DNA from: Physella acuta
Taxonomy: Eukaryota > Mollusca > Gastropoda > Physidae
Length of the DNA stretch: 64,000 nt
Direction: 5' to 3'
Assembly (NCBI RefSeq): GCF_028476545.1
Contig: NW_026731616.1
Coordinates: 277,001 to 341,000, forward strand
Positions 37,502 to 52,894 of the stretch are shown in pieces. Under the pieces are notes generated by a model. The model made no database searches. It had not been told where the DNA came from and saw only the letters and a program-made list of their open reading frames with translations. A program made the position numbers and the translations under genes. Position 1 is the stretch's first letter; each line of letters opens with the position of its first letter.

Positions 37502-37579
37502 ATGAAATATGCCATGTCTGTCACAGTCCTTGTGGTGTTAGGCTCGCTGCAGGTGAATTCTAGAACGGAATCTACCTGA
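37502..37579 (+). pseudogene. Signal-peptide exon-like sequence, fullest copy
   Basis: ATG at 37502 opens MKYAMSVTVLVVLGSLQ, a short basic start and a hydrophobic core, followed by CAG and a GTGAAT donor-like word at 37552. Reading on gives only eight more codons. The upstream 250 bp is shared (inverted) with 3447-3740, and shorter parts with 45545 and 58435. It resembles exon 1 of the peptide genes at 9258 and 14433 in length, MK start and donor. No downstream exon was identified, so function is unknown and the copy may be dead. Confidence 0.45.
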
Positions 37580-37847
37580 TTGAAGCTGATGTTACCACTC
37601 CACACCAATTAATACACTTTGATCCCCCCCCCCCCCCCCCCAACACACACAGACACCATTCTCCCCAGTTTACATTGACACACTCATACGAGACATTTAT
37701 CATTCAGTGAACAAAAAAGATCCAATAATACACGATCCCCCACTTCAATGACCTGGTAAGTTACCCCAGGATTCCAACTCCCTTGGTGCATCCATTGTAT
37801 CCAGAGGTAAAATAGAGCCGTATAAAAACATGCACTTTAAAATCATA

Positions 37848-38352
37848 AAATTTCACATTTGTCTGAGAGAGATGATTTCACATTTGTTTGAGAGAGATAA
37901 TTTCACATTTGTCTGAGAGAGATAATTTCACATTTGTCTGAGAGAAATAATTTCACATTTGTCTGAGAGAGATAATTTCACATTTACATGAGAGAGATAA
38001 TTTCACATTTGTCTGAGAGAGATAATTTCACATTTGTCTGAGAGAGATAATTTCACATTTGTCTGAGAGAGATAATTTCACATTTGTCTGAGAGAGATAA
38101 TTTCACATTTACCTGAGAGAGATAATTTCACATTTGTCTGAGAGAGATAATTTCACATTTGTCTGAGAGAGATAATTTCACATTTGTCTGAGAGAGATAA
38201 TTTCACATTTGTCTGAGAGAGATAATTTCACATTTACCTGAGAGAGATAATTTCACATTTGTCTGAGAGAGATAATTTTACATTTGTCTGAGAGAGATAA
38301 TTTCACATTTGTCTGAGAGAGATAATTTCACATTTGCCTGAGAGAGATAATT
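37848..38352. repeat. 25-bp minisatellite, about 20 copies
   Basis: The unit is ATAATTTCACATTTGTCTGA plus GAGAG, with occasional ATTTACCTGAGAG variants. The homologous site near 1930-1955 has a single unit, so the array arose locally. Confidence 0.95.
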
Positions 38353-38657
38353 TCCAAGACAGAATGAGTTGACATGCCCAGCACCCAACCATCACCCACC
38401 CAACCCTAACAAAATTAAACTTTATGTTTTCAATGTTTACGGTTAATCTCACATAAAACAAAATTATTATTTGTTGTTTTATTTGTATTTTTACATACAA
38501 TATATTTCAGAGCAACTGTAGTACATTTAAAATTGTAATTTGTAAATTATAATTACAATTAACAATAATTATTTATGTTTTAACTAAGTAAAAAACGTTC
38601 ATATGGAATATGGTCATCATTACTTCTTAAACATTTCCAAATGCTATATTTAATCCT

Positions 38658-38954
38658 TGTTACGTGTCATACTGAGGTCAGATTAGAATAGGTAAGCATA
38701 ATCTCGAACTTAGGGGAGAGTGCGTGTGTGAGTTGAGTTCACCCTACTTTGTAGTAACCCCGGTGTGATTATGTATTGTTATCCAAAGATCGATTGCGGT
38801 TATCAAAGCGCGAGTAAACGATTTTGGTAGGTCAGCGGTTAGATGGTAGCGGTTAGGGCGAGGGCTACTCTGTTGTGTAAAGAATTGTGTCCAAATAAAA
38901 GCATACTATAAGTGTCACCAATCGCTGTTGTGTCCATTGGACACGGGCGTAACA
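38658..38954. mobile_element. Solo LTR, about 297 bp
   Basis: It begins TGTTACGTGTC and ends GGGCGTAACA, a short inverted repeat with TG...CA ends, and has an AATAAA near 38896. It is flanked by 5-bp direct repeats ATCCT (38653-38657 and 38955-38959). The homologous inverted block near 1614-1645 lacks it. A 5-bp duplication fits a Gypsy- or Bel-type LTR element reduced to one LTR by recombination. No internal coding region is present. Confidence 0.85.
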
Positions 38955-40019
38955 ATCCTTGTATTTAAAACTGTCAGATAGTTGGAACATAACTAGTGAT
39001 GTACGCACTGCGATCAATATGGTAATAAAGAATTTCTAATTTTTCTTAAAAAGTAAAGTACCCTTAATTATTCACAAAGAAAATATGGTTTAATTCAGGA
39101 GAATTTTCTTAACAAAAAATAGTGTGCGAAAAGATTGCAACATAAATGGCTCTACCTTATAATAATTTCAGAGGGGGGGGGGGGTTAAAACATATTTTAA
39201 ATTGGTCATCTGTTATGTTAAAAAATCTATTTTTTTTAATTTATTTATATAAAGACGTCTTAAGACCCGTTTCTGATGCTGTATGTTAATCAAAATTATT
39301 AAACTATACATCTGTTTATAATGTATTTGATTTACATCTAGATAATGACGATACAATTGTATACAACAAATCTTTAATTTTATGTTTAAAGGTGAACGAT
39401 GATGAGTGTTGATGGTTGCCAAACCTTTGCCCATGCACCCCTTAATGATTGCTCAGTCATGTAGATCAATCACAATAGATCTTTACATAAAAGACTTTCA
39501 ATCAGAGCTGTGATGCTACTGCTCTTCTTTTACTATAGTAAATAGCCGATGTAGGCCTATCTCCAATCTTAGAGTGTAATCTGTAGGAAAGCATGTGATC
39601 TAATATTCTAAGGTAAAGGAATTGGTATAAACGTAGAGTTTGGCAATGAATTATCAATAATGTGTTAATCCTTTCAAGTAAAATGTAATTAATGGGAGAT
39701 AGCTATTAAGCGAAAATCAATAAAAAAAAACCTTGTCAAACTAAAACATGAAAAACAACATACAACAGTATAATTTGATTGCATAATAAAATAAATTAAC
39801 TGTCACTATTAGGTAAGTACTCTTTTAAAAAACAATAAACTTAACTTATTGACTATTTAAGAACGTAAGTTAAATAAAATTTTATACACCATAAGTTTAT
39901 TTATAGATTTGTTTATTCAATTGAGAAATATTTATTATAACTACGTTTATATATACCTTTCGGCTATTTTTGACTCCCTGTATATGGGACATAATTTTAA
40001 AAACAATGTGAAGGCGTTA

Positions 40020-40170
40020 ACCCAAGAGTTACAGGTTCGAACCCCAACTCACGTTATGTAAACAAGAGTGTGTATAGCACCGACTTAAATATGGCCCCAT
40101 ATGTCGAGGTCACATCAACAGATGAACTCCACTTCATCTTTCATATGACCTATTGGTCAGAAAGGGCAAA
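40020..40170 (+). mobile_element. SINE A remnant
   Basis: It has an ACAGGTTCGAACCCCAACTC B box-like word, CACGTTATGTAAACAAGAG, then TCGAGGTCACATCAACAGAT. An inverted copy is at 51530-51660. Confidence 0.55.
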
Positions 40171-42459
40171 TTCTCAAGAACATATTTACGTGAACACCTT
40201 TAAAAATCAGCGAACGCAACAAATGAAAATAATAATATGGAGAATTAGAGTAGAGAGAAATAAACAAAATTGGTGATTTTCGTTTCAATGTTGATTAAGG
40301 TTAAATTGTGTGTGTTATTTTAATTGGTTAGACAAAATCCAAATATCACGTGATACTTTTGAATGTTTCACTCCAAATCTGTCGACTGGTCTCGGACTCT
40401 TTGTTACAGATGTCCATGGTATTTTGTGTGACAACTTCACAATAGACATCCGGTATGTTTACATTCAAGACATACAGCAAAGCTTTATAGTATAATATAT
40501 ACAACTAATTGAACTGATATAGATTGTGTATGACCAACATAGTGATACATCTAAATTGTATTGTTGCTTTATAAAAGCTCCTTCATCTTGCCTATGGGTT
40601 GGCCACAATTCAAAAGTAATGATAAAAATATTAGTTGTAAGAGGACGAAAATAGATTTTAAAGTATAGATCTTTTGATTAAACATTTATCTAAGATGAAG
40701 GAATTTGATAACTACTTGGAATTCGGCAATAAATTATCACCGTTTGGTATCTATAAAAGGAAAAATGTATTCAAGGGAGATGATATTTAAATGGAAAGCT
40801 AAAATAACCTAGCAAAAGAAGACAGTCTTAATAAACAATATACAAGGTTGGAAATTTTATTACATCATAAGGCAAATTAACGATTCATATTAATTATGTA
40901 CTCTATAATGAATAAACAAATAAGTAATTACTAACACCGTATGTTGATTGAAAGTATAAACACATTAGCTTCATTTAAAGACTAATTCATAGAATTTAGA
41001 AATAGTTCATTTTATCGTGTTATACCGTCGGTAATAAAGATATAATTCTGAATCCCTGTAATTGTGGGACATCTTTTCAAAAACAGTGTTCGTAACATGG
41101 GACCGTAGTAAGCCTTCAAACCACCCCTCTATAAACATCCCACGACTAACGTTAAGAAAAGTAATCACAACTGGACATAGCACCAATATATTGCATGTAT
41201 GTCGAGATCACAGAAACATGTTAATGCCACTTCATCCGCCATATGAACTCTTGTTCTGAAAGGTGAACTCATAAGAATACATATTATACATGATCATTAT
41301 ACACAAGATAAATGGCCCGTTGAAGGAGAAATACAACCGGCGCTGGGTTGATTGTGTTGTCTTTTTCTCTAAACCGAATCCAAAATCACTATCCCTTCTT
41401 CAAATTTAACAGAAACGAAAAATGTAATTGAAAACGGATTTTTCATCCAGAATCGACATTTTAACCGGATGTAACCTTGATCTATAAGCAGTTACTGCAC
41501 ATTTATACAAAATATAGTCGTAGTCATACCCCTGAACCTTGCAACTAAGCTCAAACTTGACACAAGTCGCATTCTGTTTCTAGCAGGCTACTCTTCGAGT
41601 GGGAGGAGGGGGGGGGGGGGACGGCGGAGCTCCCAAAAGAACGTCTGCCACCAATATAACGAAATATAATTTATAGAGAAAATATACTTTTTTATAGTGT
41701 CCGGCCCCTTTTATCCCCCTGAAAATTAAGTCCACCCCCCCCCCCCCCCACGAAAATGCAAAAGGACCCCCCCCCCTTCCCTTGCCGTGGAGAAATTTGT
41801 TTGAAAAAAAGACTTTTCGCAAGTGTAGATCATACAGACTGAAGGTAGACCCTACTTCTAATATTTAAATGCGTTTCCTACTTATGGACGCTCAATAAAA
41901 GTGATGTAGATGATGTTTATTTCAGACTTTTTTTTCTCAGTAAGTGGGGGTGCACTTTTCTTAAGGGGGTAATACATTATCCGGTAAAAAGTAGCCTTTA
42001 TATTTTCTTCATACATTGTATTTCGTTAATGGGGGGGGGGGCGCTAGATGTTATTCGGCGGTGGGTGGGGTGGGGGTGAGAGGGGCGGGAGATGGGGCTC
42101 ACAACCTCACGTTGTGAAAGGCTGAACTGTTAAGAATACATATTATACATTAGCATCAATAAATATTAGCCGAATGCATTAATCGAAAAAAAAATGCGAG
42201 AGTATAGAGAAAATATTATTCCCTTGATTAAAACTACAATAGAAAAGTATTGCTTTTATTTTGATTCCATACAGAATAAAACTATAGTGAATATTGGAAA
42301 ATTGTGTGGGCTTTTTAAATTAGTTTCGTAAACACAGCTATAACGCGACACTTATGAATTGTTTACTCCACATTTTTCAACAATTCTTACTGACATATGT
42401 CCGCGGTAGATTTTCATCGTGGGGAAAGATACGTGAAAAAAACACTGTAACACTGACGA

Positions 42460-42830
42460 TTACTGACTTGAATAAAATATTTACTCTATTCACACCAAAT
42501 ATCAAATTTCGATACTTAAAAATAGCTATAATCGATGCTCTAAAACTACGACACCACCTTACCTAACTTCGCAAACCTCTAAACGATACTCACCATCCAC
42601 ACTGATTAACTGGACCTTCTGCTACACGTTAACAGCCAACACTCTTCGATACCTTAATACCACAAGACTGGATACTCCCGAACTCCAGAACTACGATACG
42701 TCGTCACCTACCTTCTTATTTCTCTGCCAGCAATCAGATTCCACTACACGACAACAGCCAAGTAAAAAAAAACAATACTTTAACACGGCAGAAATCGATA
42801 CTTCATAGCAACGAAACCAATGTTTCCGTC
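42460..42830 (+). repeat. Copy of the 53-kb ORF repeat
   Basis: It contains TTAACTGGACCTTCTGCTAC and ACAGCCAACACTCTTCGATA, matching the reverse of 52895-53374. The frame is interrupted. Confidence 0.55.
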
Positions 42831-42948
42831 AGTCGAAGTTAAAAGAATTTGATATCAACGTTGGATTTGGCAATGTATTATCTCCCGTTAAATAATAGAA
42901 ATTGGAATATTAATTCGGGCAAGTGTCTTTCGGGAAAACGTCCGGATC

Positions 42949-44515
<1,567 letters not shown>

Positions 44516-44612
44516 CAAAAACAACTTTACATAATCAAACAGTGATGACATTGTTCAATTATAGCTCAAGACAGTCACGCTTTAAACAGGTAGTTTCAAT
44601 ACTAGAACTCAC

Positions 44613-44675
44613 CTTGTGAGGACTGCAGAGAGCAAAACACTACAAGAACTGTGACAAATATGGCGGCGGTTGGTA
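44613..44675 (-). pseudogene. Signal-peptide exon-like sequence
   Basis: The minus strand gives AIFVTVLVVFCSLQSSQ and then G at a strong GTGAGT donor, in phase 1 as in the peptide genes at 9258 and 14433. No start codon is evident in frame. A near-identical copy is at 57738-57800. Confidence 0.4.
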
Positions 44676-45149
44676 TTAATATACTAGACAAGTAGACGAC
44701 GTCTCAAGAATCCTGTCTTATAAACATTAAAGGTTGGTGATTATTGAGGGATTAAATTAACATACTCTCTATACTGATAGCAACAGTAACACGCTCATCT
44801 TATTTACCAAAGAATGAATGTATGTGTTTTTTAGGGGTTCTATTATGAACATTATTCGCTGACAAGAATTTTACCGGGCATCTCTGTCATGGGCTAGTCT
44901 CTACACATGCCACAAGTGTATCCAAATAATTTCATTGTCGTCTGCCAGGTTACGCCTTCTGAAAGGTCAGGTCCATACAGAGTTTCTTCCAGTACCCCCC
45001 CCCCCGAACGAAATTAAATTTATATAATTAGAAAATATATACTTTTAACAGTGTCCGCCCTCACCCCCCCCCCCCCCCCGAAGAAAGTCTACCCCCCCCC
45101 GAAAATTTCAAGTGCCCCCCCCCCCCCCGGAGAAAAAAGTCTGGAAGTA

Positions 45150-45380
45150 ATGATCTTTTTCCTTTTGCCCTGTGGATTCCAGGTGAGGGCGTGTCTTGAT
45201 ATGCTGGATACAGGCTTCGTGAGTGTGTGGCCAATCCATTTCCATTTGCTCTGGAGGATCTCTTCTTCAGCTAGAAGTTTGTGTGTCTGTTACGATAGTG
45301 CCTTATTTCTGTCACTGTTAGGCCAGCGTATGTATCTAAGGCTTGCTTGTATTTTCTTGTGTCAGTTATTCTCTATGTAT
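45150..45380 (-). pseudogene. LINE reverse-transcriptase C-terminal fragment
   Basis: It is homologous to the clearer copy at 57950-58200 (word TGGATACAGGCTTCGTGAGT), reading toward an RRRWxWIGHTLRKP-like motif on the minus strand. It is disrupted. Confidence 0.5.
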
Positions 45381-45621
45381 CAGCTCGATCGATAATTCAT
45401 TATCAATACGTTCATATTAAATGTTAGATTTATTTCTTACTTATAAAGTTAACTCTATGCTGAAGATCCTTTAAACATTTTAAGTCAGCTTTCGATTAAT
45501 TTTAATTAAAATTGATTTTTTTAAACGATCGACTATATAGAAACTATAGCTACTTCAGCGTTTATTGGCACTATTAAAACACTTATACTACAATATTCAG
45601 GAATAATATATTGAACTAAAT

Positions 45622-47049
<1,428 letters not shown>

Positions 47050-47100
47050 GGTTAACAACGTCACACTATATTTAAAAAGGATGTCCCATCATTTGAGATC

Positions 47101-48540
47101 AATATATATCGACGTAAATAGACTCTTAAGCAATCAAGGTTATAAGAAATATTTCTCAGTTGAATAAAATAATGTTTAAATGAAGTTAATGTCTTCATTT
47201 TTTCAAGAAAAATGAAGCTTTAAGTAGGTAACAAGTTATATTTCAACATTTACATAGCTAATATTAGACATTAATTATTGCTATACTGTATATTAACTAG
47301 AAACCGTGTATTTTGTTCATTTGCCCGTATTAGCTATGCTAGTTTAATTTAGCCTTTTTCTTAATAGTTCTCTCCCCTGAATTACTTTCTCTTTTAATAT
47401 ATAACCAAACGGGTGATGATTCAATTAAATTCTACGTTCTTATCAAATTCCTTCACCTTAGAATATTAGATGAATCGCTTACTTACATATTAAACTCTAA
47501 AACTGGAGATAGGCCTACATCAGCGTTTTGCTATTGTAAAAGAGTAGCAGTAGCATAACAGCTTTGATTAAAAGTCTTTAATATAAGGATAAAAAGCGAT
47601 TGATATATATATATATATGACTGAGCAGGCTCTAAGGCATAGGTTCCCAAACTTTTTCTAATGGCGACCCCCTTCTTTAAAAAGTAGGTGACCCGCGACC
47701 CGTGTAGAATTAAAAAGTCGAAATAAGTGAGGAAATTAATAAATACCAAAATACGATTTTCTAGTAGACATAAAAACAAAACAAAAAAAAAAATAAAATC
47801 GGCTTCTACGAACCTTCTTTAAGCTTTGATATTTTAGCATTTATGACAATAATATATTAAATTCTAAATGTAGACAAAGTTGTTGGTAAAAACAAAATTG
47901 TATTAAGCAATAATTATTATTATTATGCAATATACTAATGAAATGATTGATATGTTTGCATTTGAAGATTACGATTAAATGTGTAGACTGTTACAGATCT
48001 ATATTAATACTGTAATTTTTTGTTGTAATCACAACAAAACCAACACAGTGAGCTAAGTCCGCTGATGTATTCTTAAATTATGTCCCTGAAAATAAGGGAG
48101 CCAAAAATATTCAAAAAACTCCAAATGTTCCTGCTCTGTGTGAGGGGATTGATTTTAACTTGTTTTAATAAGACAAACAATAATGCTATAGTTTTAAATA
48201 TTATTTGTTTCAGTAATGATCAATGTAATAATACTATTTTGAAACATTTTGATCATTTACGTAAATGTTAAATTTAATATTTTGTATAAATATTTATGCG
48301 TTTTATTATATTTTTTGCACCTCTATGCTATTTTTTAATTGTTATTTTAGCGATTCGATTCTAAGTTACATCCCTTGATTAGTTAACAAATGGGAGATAA
48401 TCCATATGAGTTTCATCCTCCACAAACTAACCTCGTTTTTTTTTATGTTAAATCTATGTTTATTGACCCTTTTAAAATATATTTAGGGTCATGTTATAAA
48501 AAAAGTAAAATTTAAAATTCAAATCTAGTTATTTTTAAGT
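47101..48540. repeat. Repeat mosaic with piggyBac-type end
   Basis: 47340-47640 is R1-like and matches the reverse of 6815-7110. 47640-47780 has the AGGTTCCCAAACTTTTTCTA end shared with the piggyBac-like pieces. An inverted hairpin motif is near 48081-48108. No gene is visible. Confidence 0.5.
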
Positions 48541-49059
48541 ATCGAAATTTGATATTCGGTGTGAAAAGAGTAAAGATTTTAGTTATTTCAGTACTCGTGA
48601 GCAGAGTTTATCAAATAGTCAAGGGTATCGCCAGTTCAATGATTTCTTGACATAACGTACTAGCTAAGAATGTTACTATGCAAGCGCCGTGTAGCTAAAT
48701 AAACAAAAATAAGTTTTAGCCAATCGTGATTTTTCGGAATCTATAAGTGTTCTAATATTTCATTGATTCGTCTGTTCTTTTTTTTAAAAACTATTTAGTT
48801 ATAGAACAACAGTTAATATTGTGGCAAAGTTCATTACAACTATATACTTTAGATGTTGATTATGTCACTTATATTATAAAAATGTATCAAATTAATAAAA
48901 CTTTTTTCGTACGTGGCTTTTTTTTTAATGTTATATATTCAGTGTGTGCTACTTTTCTTGGTAGTATTATTATTATTTTTTTAATTTTTTACTTTATTTC
49001 TTTATTTATTTTTTACTTCTAGAAATTTCTATGTCGATAGAAAAATGAACTCAAATATA
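48541..49059. other. AT-rich repeat sequence, no gene seen
   Basis: Words shared with 26920-27000 (GTTACTATGCAAGC, AGCC..TCG) and with 42460-42520 (GTATCGAAATTTGATATTCG). The 67-residue open frame at 48819 is Phe/Ile-rich low-complexity sequence. Confidence 0.4.
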
Positions 49060-52000
49060 TCAATATATTCATTTTTTATAACTAATACTTTAACATAAGT
49101 TTTGCAGTGTAGTCCAACCCATTGGCAAGAAGAGAGACATTTTATAAAATGAAGATACTCTTTTAATGTATTACTAGGATCTTCACACCTCTATTATTAT
49201 ATATGCTTGATGTATCTTATTATATGAAGCTTGGCAGTTAATATTGTATATAATCTTACAGGAAGTTTACGTATAAGATTTCCCTATACATACCACGGAC
49301 ATCTGTCAGTAAGACTTGTTAAAAGATTGGGAGTGAAAAATTCATAAGTCTCGCGTAATATGTGTTCACGAAACTAATTTAAAAAGCCCACACAATTTTC
49401 CTATATTCACCATAGTTGTATTCTGTATGAAATCAAAATGAAAGCTATAATTTGTTATTGTTGTTTTAATCACGGGAATACTATTTTGTTTAAGCTCTCC
49501 CATTTTGTTCTTTTTTCGATTTGTTCTATTTGGCTAGTATTGATCTTCTCGTATAATATGTATTCTTTAACAGTTCAGCCTTTCACAACGTGAGGTTGTG
49601 AGCCCTATCTACACCCCCCACCCTCCGTGGAAGAACACCGAACCCCCCTAACGAAATACAATTCATACAGAAAAAATATATTTTTTACCGGATAATTTAA
49701 GACCCCAGTCCCACCTCCCCCCTAAAAAAATGCCTCCCCCCTGAGAAAAAAAAACGTCTGAAAATAACATTATCTGCATGACTTATCATTAGCGTCCATA
49801 AGTAGGAAACGCATCTAAATAATAGAAGTAGGATCTACCTTTAGTCTGTATGATCTACAGTTGAGAATAGTCTTTCTTTCAAACAAATTTCTCCATGGCA
49901 AAAAAAGGGGGGGTGGATGTTCCGTTTGAATTTTCGTTGGGCGGTGGGGGTTGGACTTAATTTTCCGGTGGATGGAAGGGGGCGGACACTATTAAAAGTA
50001 TATTTTAAGTATAAATTACATTTCGTTATTTGGGCGGCAGACGTTCTTTTTTTGGGCTCACCCCCCCCCCCCCCGCCCCTCCTGCCCGAAGAGTAACCTG
50101 CAAGAAACTCTGAATGCGACTTTTGTCAAGTTTGAACTTAGTTGCAAGGTTCACGGGTATGACTACGACTATATTTTGTCTGAATGTGCAGTAACTGCTT
50201 ATAGATCAAGGTTACATCCGGATAAAATGTCGATTCTGGATGAAAAACCCGTTTTCAATTACATTTTTCGTTTCCCGTTAAATTTAAAGAAGGGGTGGTG
50301 ATTTTGGATTCGGTGTAGAGAAAAAGACAACACAATCAACCCAGCGCCTGTTGTATTTCTCCCTCAACGGGCCATTTATTTAGTGTATAATGATCATGTA
50401 TAATATGTATTCTAATGAGTTCGACCTTTCAGAACAAGAGTTCCTATGGCGGATGAAGTGACATTAACCTGTTTCTTTGATCTAGACATACATGCAATAT
50501 ATTGGTGCTATGCCCAGGTGTGATTACTTTCCTTAACGTTAGTCGTGGGATGATCATAGGGAGTGGTTTGAAGGCTCACTACGTCATGTAACCCAAACAT
50601 TGTTTTTGAAAATATGTCCCATAATTAAAGGGATCCAGAAATATATTCTTCATTCAATAGGGGGCAATATATCAAAATGAACTATTTCTAAATTTTATGA
50701 ATTAGTCTTTAAATGAAGCTAATGTTTATACTTTCAATCAACATACGGTGTTAGTAATTACTTATTTGTTTATTCATTATAGAGTACATAATTAATATGA
50801 GTCGTTAATTTGCCTTATAATGTAATAAAATTTCCAACCTTGTATATTGTTTATTAAGTCTGTGTTGTTTTGCTAGGTTATTTTAGCTTTTCATTTAAAT
50901 ATTATCTCCCTTGAATACATTTTTCCTTTTATAGATACCAAACGGTGATAATTTATTGCCGAATTCCAAGTAGTTATCAAATTCCTTCATCTTAGATTAA
51001 TGTTTAATCAAAAGATCTATACTTTAAAATCTATTTTCGTCCTCTTACAACTAATATTTTTATCAGTACTTTTGAATTGTGGCCAACCCATAGGCTAGAT
51101 GAAGGAGCTTTTATAAAGCAACAATACAATTTAGATGTATCACTATGTTGGTCACACACAATCTATATCAGTTCAATTAGTTGTATATATTATACTATAA
51201 AGCTTGGCTGTATGTCTTGAATGTAAACATACCGGATGTCTATTGTGAAGTTGTCACACAAAACACCATGGACATCTGTAACAAAGAGTCCGAGACCAGT
51301 CGACAGGTTTGGAGTGAAACATTTAAAAATATCACGTGAAATTCAGGTTTTGTCTAACCAATTAAAATAACACACAAATTAACCTTAATCAACATTAAAA
51401 CGAAATTCACCAATTTTATTTTCTCCTCTTTACTCAGATTCTCTTTATTATTGTTTTAATTTATTGCGTTCGCTGAATTTTGAAGCTGTTCACGTATTTG
51501 TGTTCTTTAGAGTTTGTCCTTTCAGACCAATAGGTCCAATGAGAGATAACATGGAATTTACCTGTGTATGTGACCTCGACATTCAGGGCCATATTTAGAA
51601 CCATGCTATGCACACACATGTTTACATAACGTGAGTCGGGATTCGAACCTGTAACTCTTAAAATGATGTCCCACATACAGGGAGCCAAAATTAGTTCTAC
51701 AAGAAGTATCTACATTTTATATATTAGTTAAATATTTCTAAATTGAATGAATGAATCTAAAAATACATCTATGGTGTTTATAATTTTATTTAGCTTACAT
51801 TCTTAAGTAGTCAATAAGCTAAGTTTATTGTTTTTTAAAACATTACATACCTATTAGTAATAGTTAATTTATGTTATAATGTAATACAATTTATACCGTT
51901 GTATGTTGTTTGTCATGTCTTAGTTTGACAAGGTTTTTTTTCATAGATTTTCGCATAATAGTTATCTCCCTTCAATTAGATTTTACTTTAAAGGGTTAAC

Positions 52001-52400
52001 AAATTGGTGATAATTCATTGCAAAATTCTACGTTCAAACCAATTCCTTCATCTTAGAATATTAGATCACATGCTTTCCTACAGATAACATTTTAATATAA
52101 TCTTATATCAGCTATTTACCATAGTAAAAGAAGAGCAGTAGCATCACAGCTTTTATTTAAAGTCTATAAAGTAAGGATCTATCGTGATTCATCTATATGA
52201 CTGAGCAATCATTAAGGGATGCATGGGCAAAGGTTTGGCAACCCTCGACACTCATTATCCAGATGTAAATCAAATACATTATAAACAAAATATGTATATT
52301 TTAATATTTAATTTGATTGACATACAGGGTCAGATACGGGGCTAAAGACGGCTTTTACGAAAAAAATAGATTATATAGCAAAACAGCTGGTCAATTTAAA
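49060..52400 (-). repeat. Large inverted repeat, arm 2
   Basis: It matches arm 1 (39235-42850) in reverse order and orientation. It carries the longest open version of the conserved stretch (50070-50306) and an R1 copy at 51895-52400. Arms are separated by about 6 kb. Confidence 0.75.
50070..50306 (+). other. Unrecognised open frame preserved in a repeat
   Basis: The frame includes NATFVKFELSCKVHGYDYDY, then a block CAVTAYRSRLHPDKMSILDE, and ends KKGW-stop. Copies on the minus strand at about 41340-41590 and 30440-30680 keep most of the same frame, the latter with one stop. Differences among copies are mostly amino-acid changing, so no purifying selection is apparent. It may descend from an exon carried by the repeat. 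No family is recognised. Confidence 0.3.
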
Positions 52401-52404
52401 ATAT

Positions 52405-52760
52405 GTTTGAAAAGAAACTTTGGTTTAACAAAGGCATTGTGCCTGTTAAGTCAGAATGTGTATTGCAATTTCATTTGACAAAGAAAAATATAGGCCGCAC
52501 AGCAGGTAAATTGTCAATTATTTGACAATGTTTGGGCCATGTGCTAAGAATGGATGCAGACATTGACTAGGGTTGTTCTCAGATGGACACCGCAGGGTAA
52601 AAACAGAAAACGTAGAAGATCAATGGAGAAAAAAGTTTGATGAAATAATTCCAACAAAGGATGTTAAAACAGGTTATAGCCAATTTTAGTGATCAAGAGA
52701 TAGACATACTTAACAAAGACAACAAAGCATTAGATTAATCAAGCAAAATTGCCTGAATAA
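52405..52760 (+). pseudogene. LINE reverse-transcriptase C-terminal fragment
   Basis: It has CLGHVLRMDADID and VVLRWTPQGKNRKRRRSM, equivalent to 36640-36960. Frames are broken. Confidence 0.6.
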
Positions 52761-52894
52761 ATTTGATAATGAAGCTAATGTTTTTTATTTAATATTATTT
52801 CAGTGTTTAATTTGATGGAATTTACAGCGTTGTTCTATGTTTTAAATGCAAGTCCTTGTCTGATGGTTTATTTTAGCTACTGGTTAAATTGTTA

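Larger units (their letters stand above)
37590..39230 (-). repeat. Inverted copy of the 1361-2240 block
   Basis: It matches 1361-2240 in reverse, enlarged by two events: expansion of a 25-bp minisatellite (37848-38352) and insertion of a solo LTR (38658-38954). A poly-C run is near 37625-37640. Confidence 0.7.
39235..42850 (+). repeat. Large inverted repeat, arm 1
   Basis: It matches the reverse complement of 49060-52400. Order: R1 (39235-39745), hairpin motif (about 39967), SINE remnant (40020-40170), R2a (40320-40810), hairpin motif (41046), SINE-like tail (41130-41260), conserved stretch (41340-41590), C/G modules (41600-42090) and the end block (42310-42420). A third, rearranged copy spans 28840-31400. 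Boundaries are approximate. Confidence 0.75.

Noticed and set aside
50440-50520. Ig-domain-like peptide (DEVTLTCFFDLDIHAIYWC) between an acceptor-like and a donor-like word
   Set aside because: The same sequence is the tail of SINE A (compare 41190-41260, 30290-30345 and the full SINE at 60665-60914). The likeness to an Ig strand and cysteine is fortuitous.
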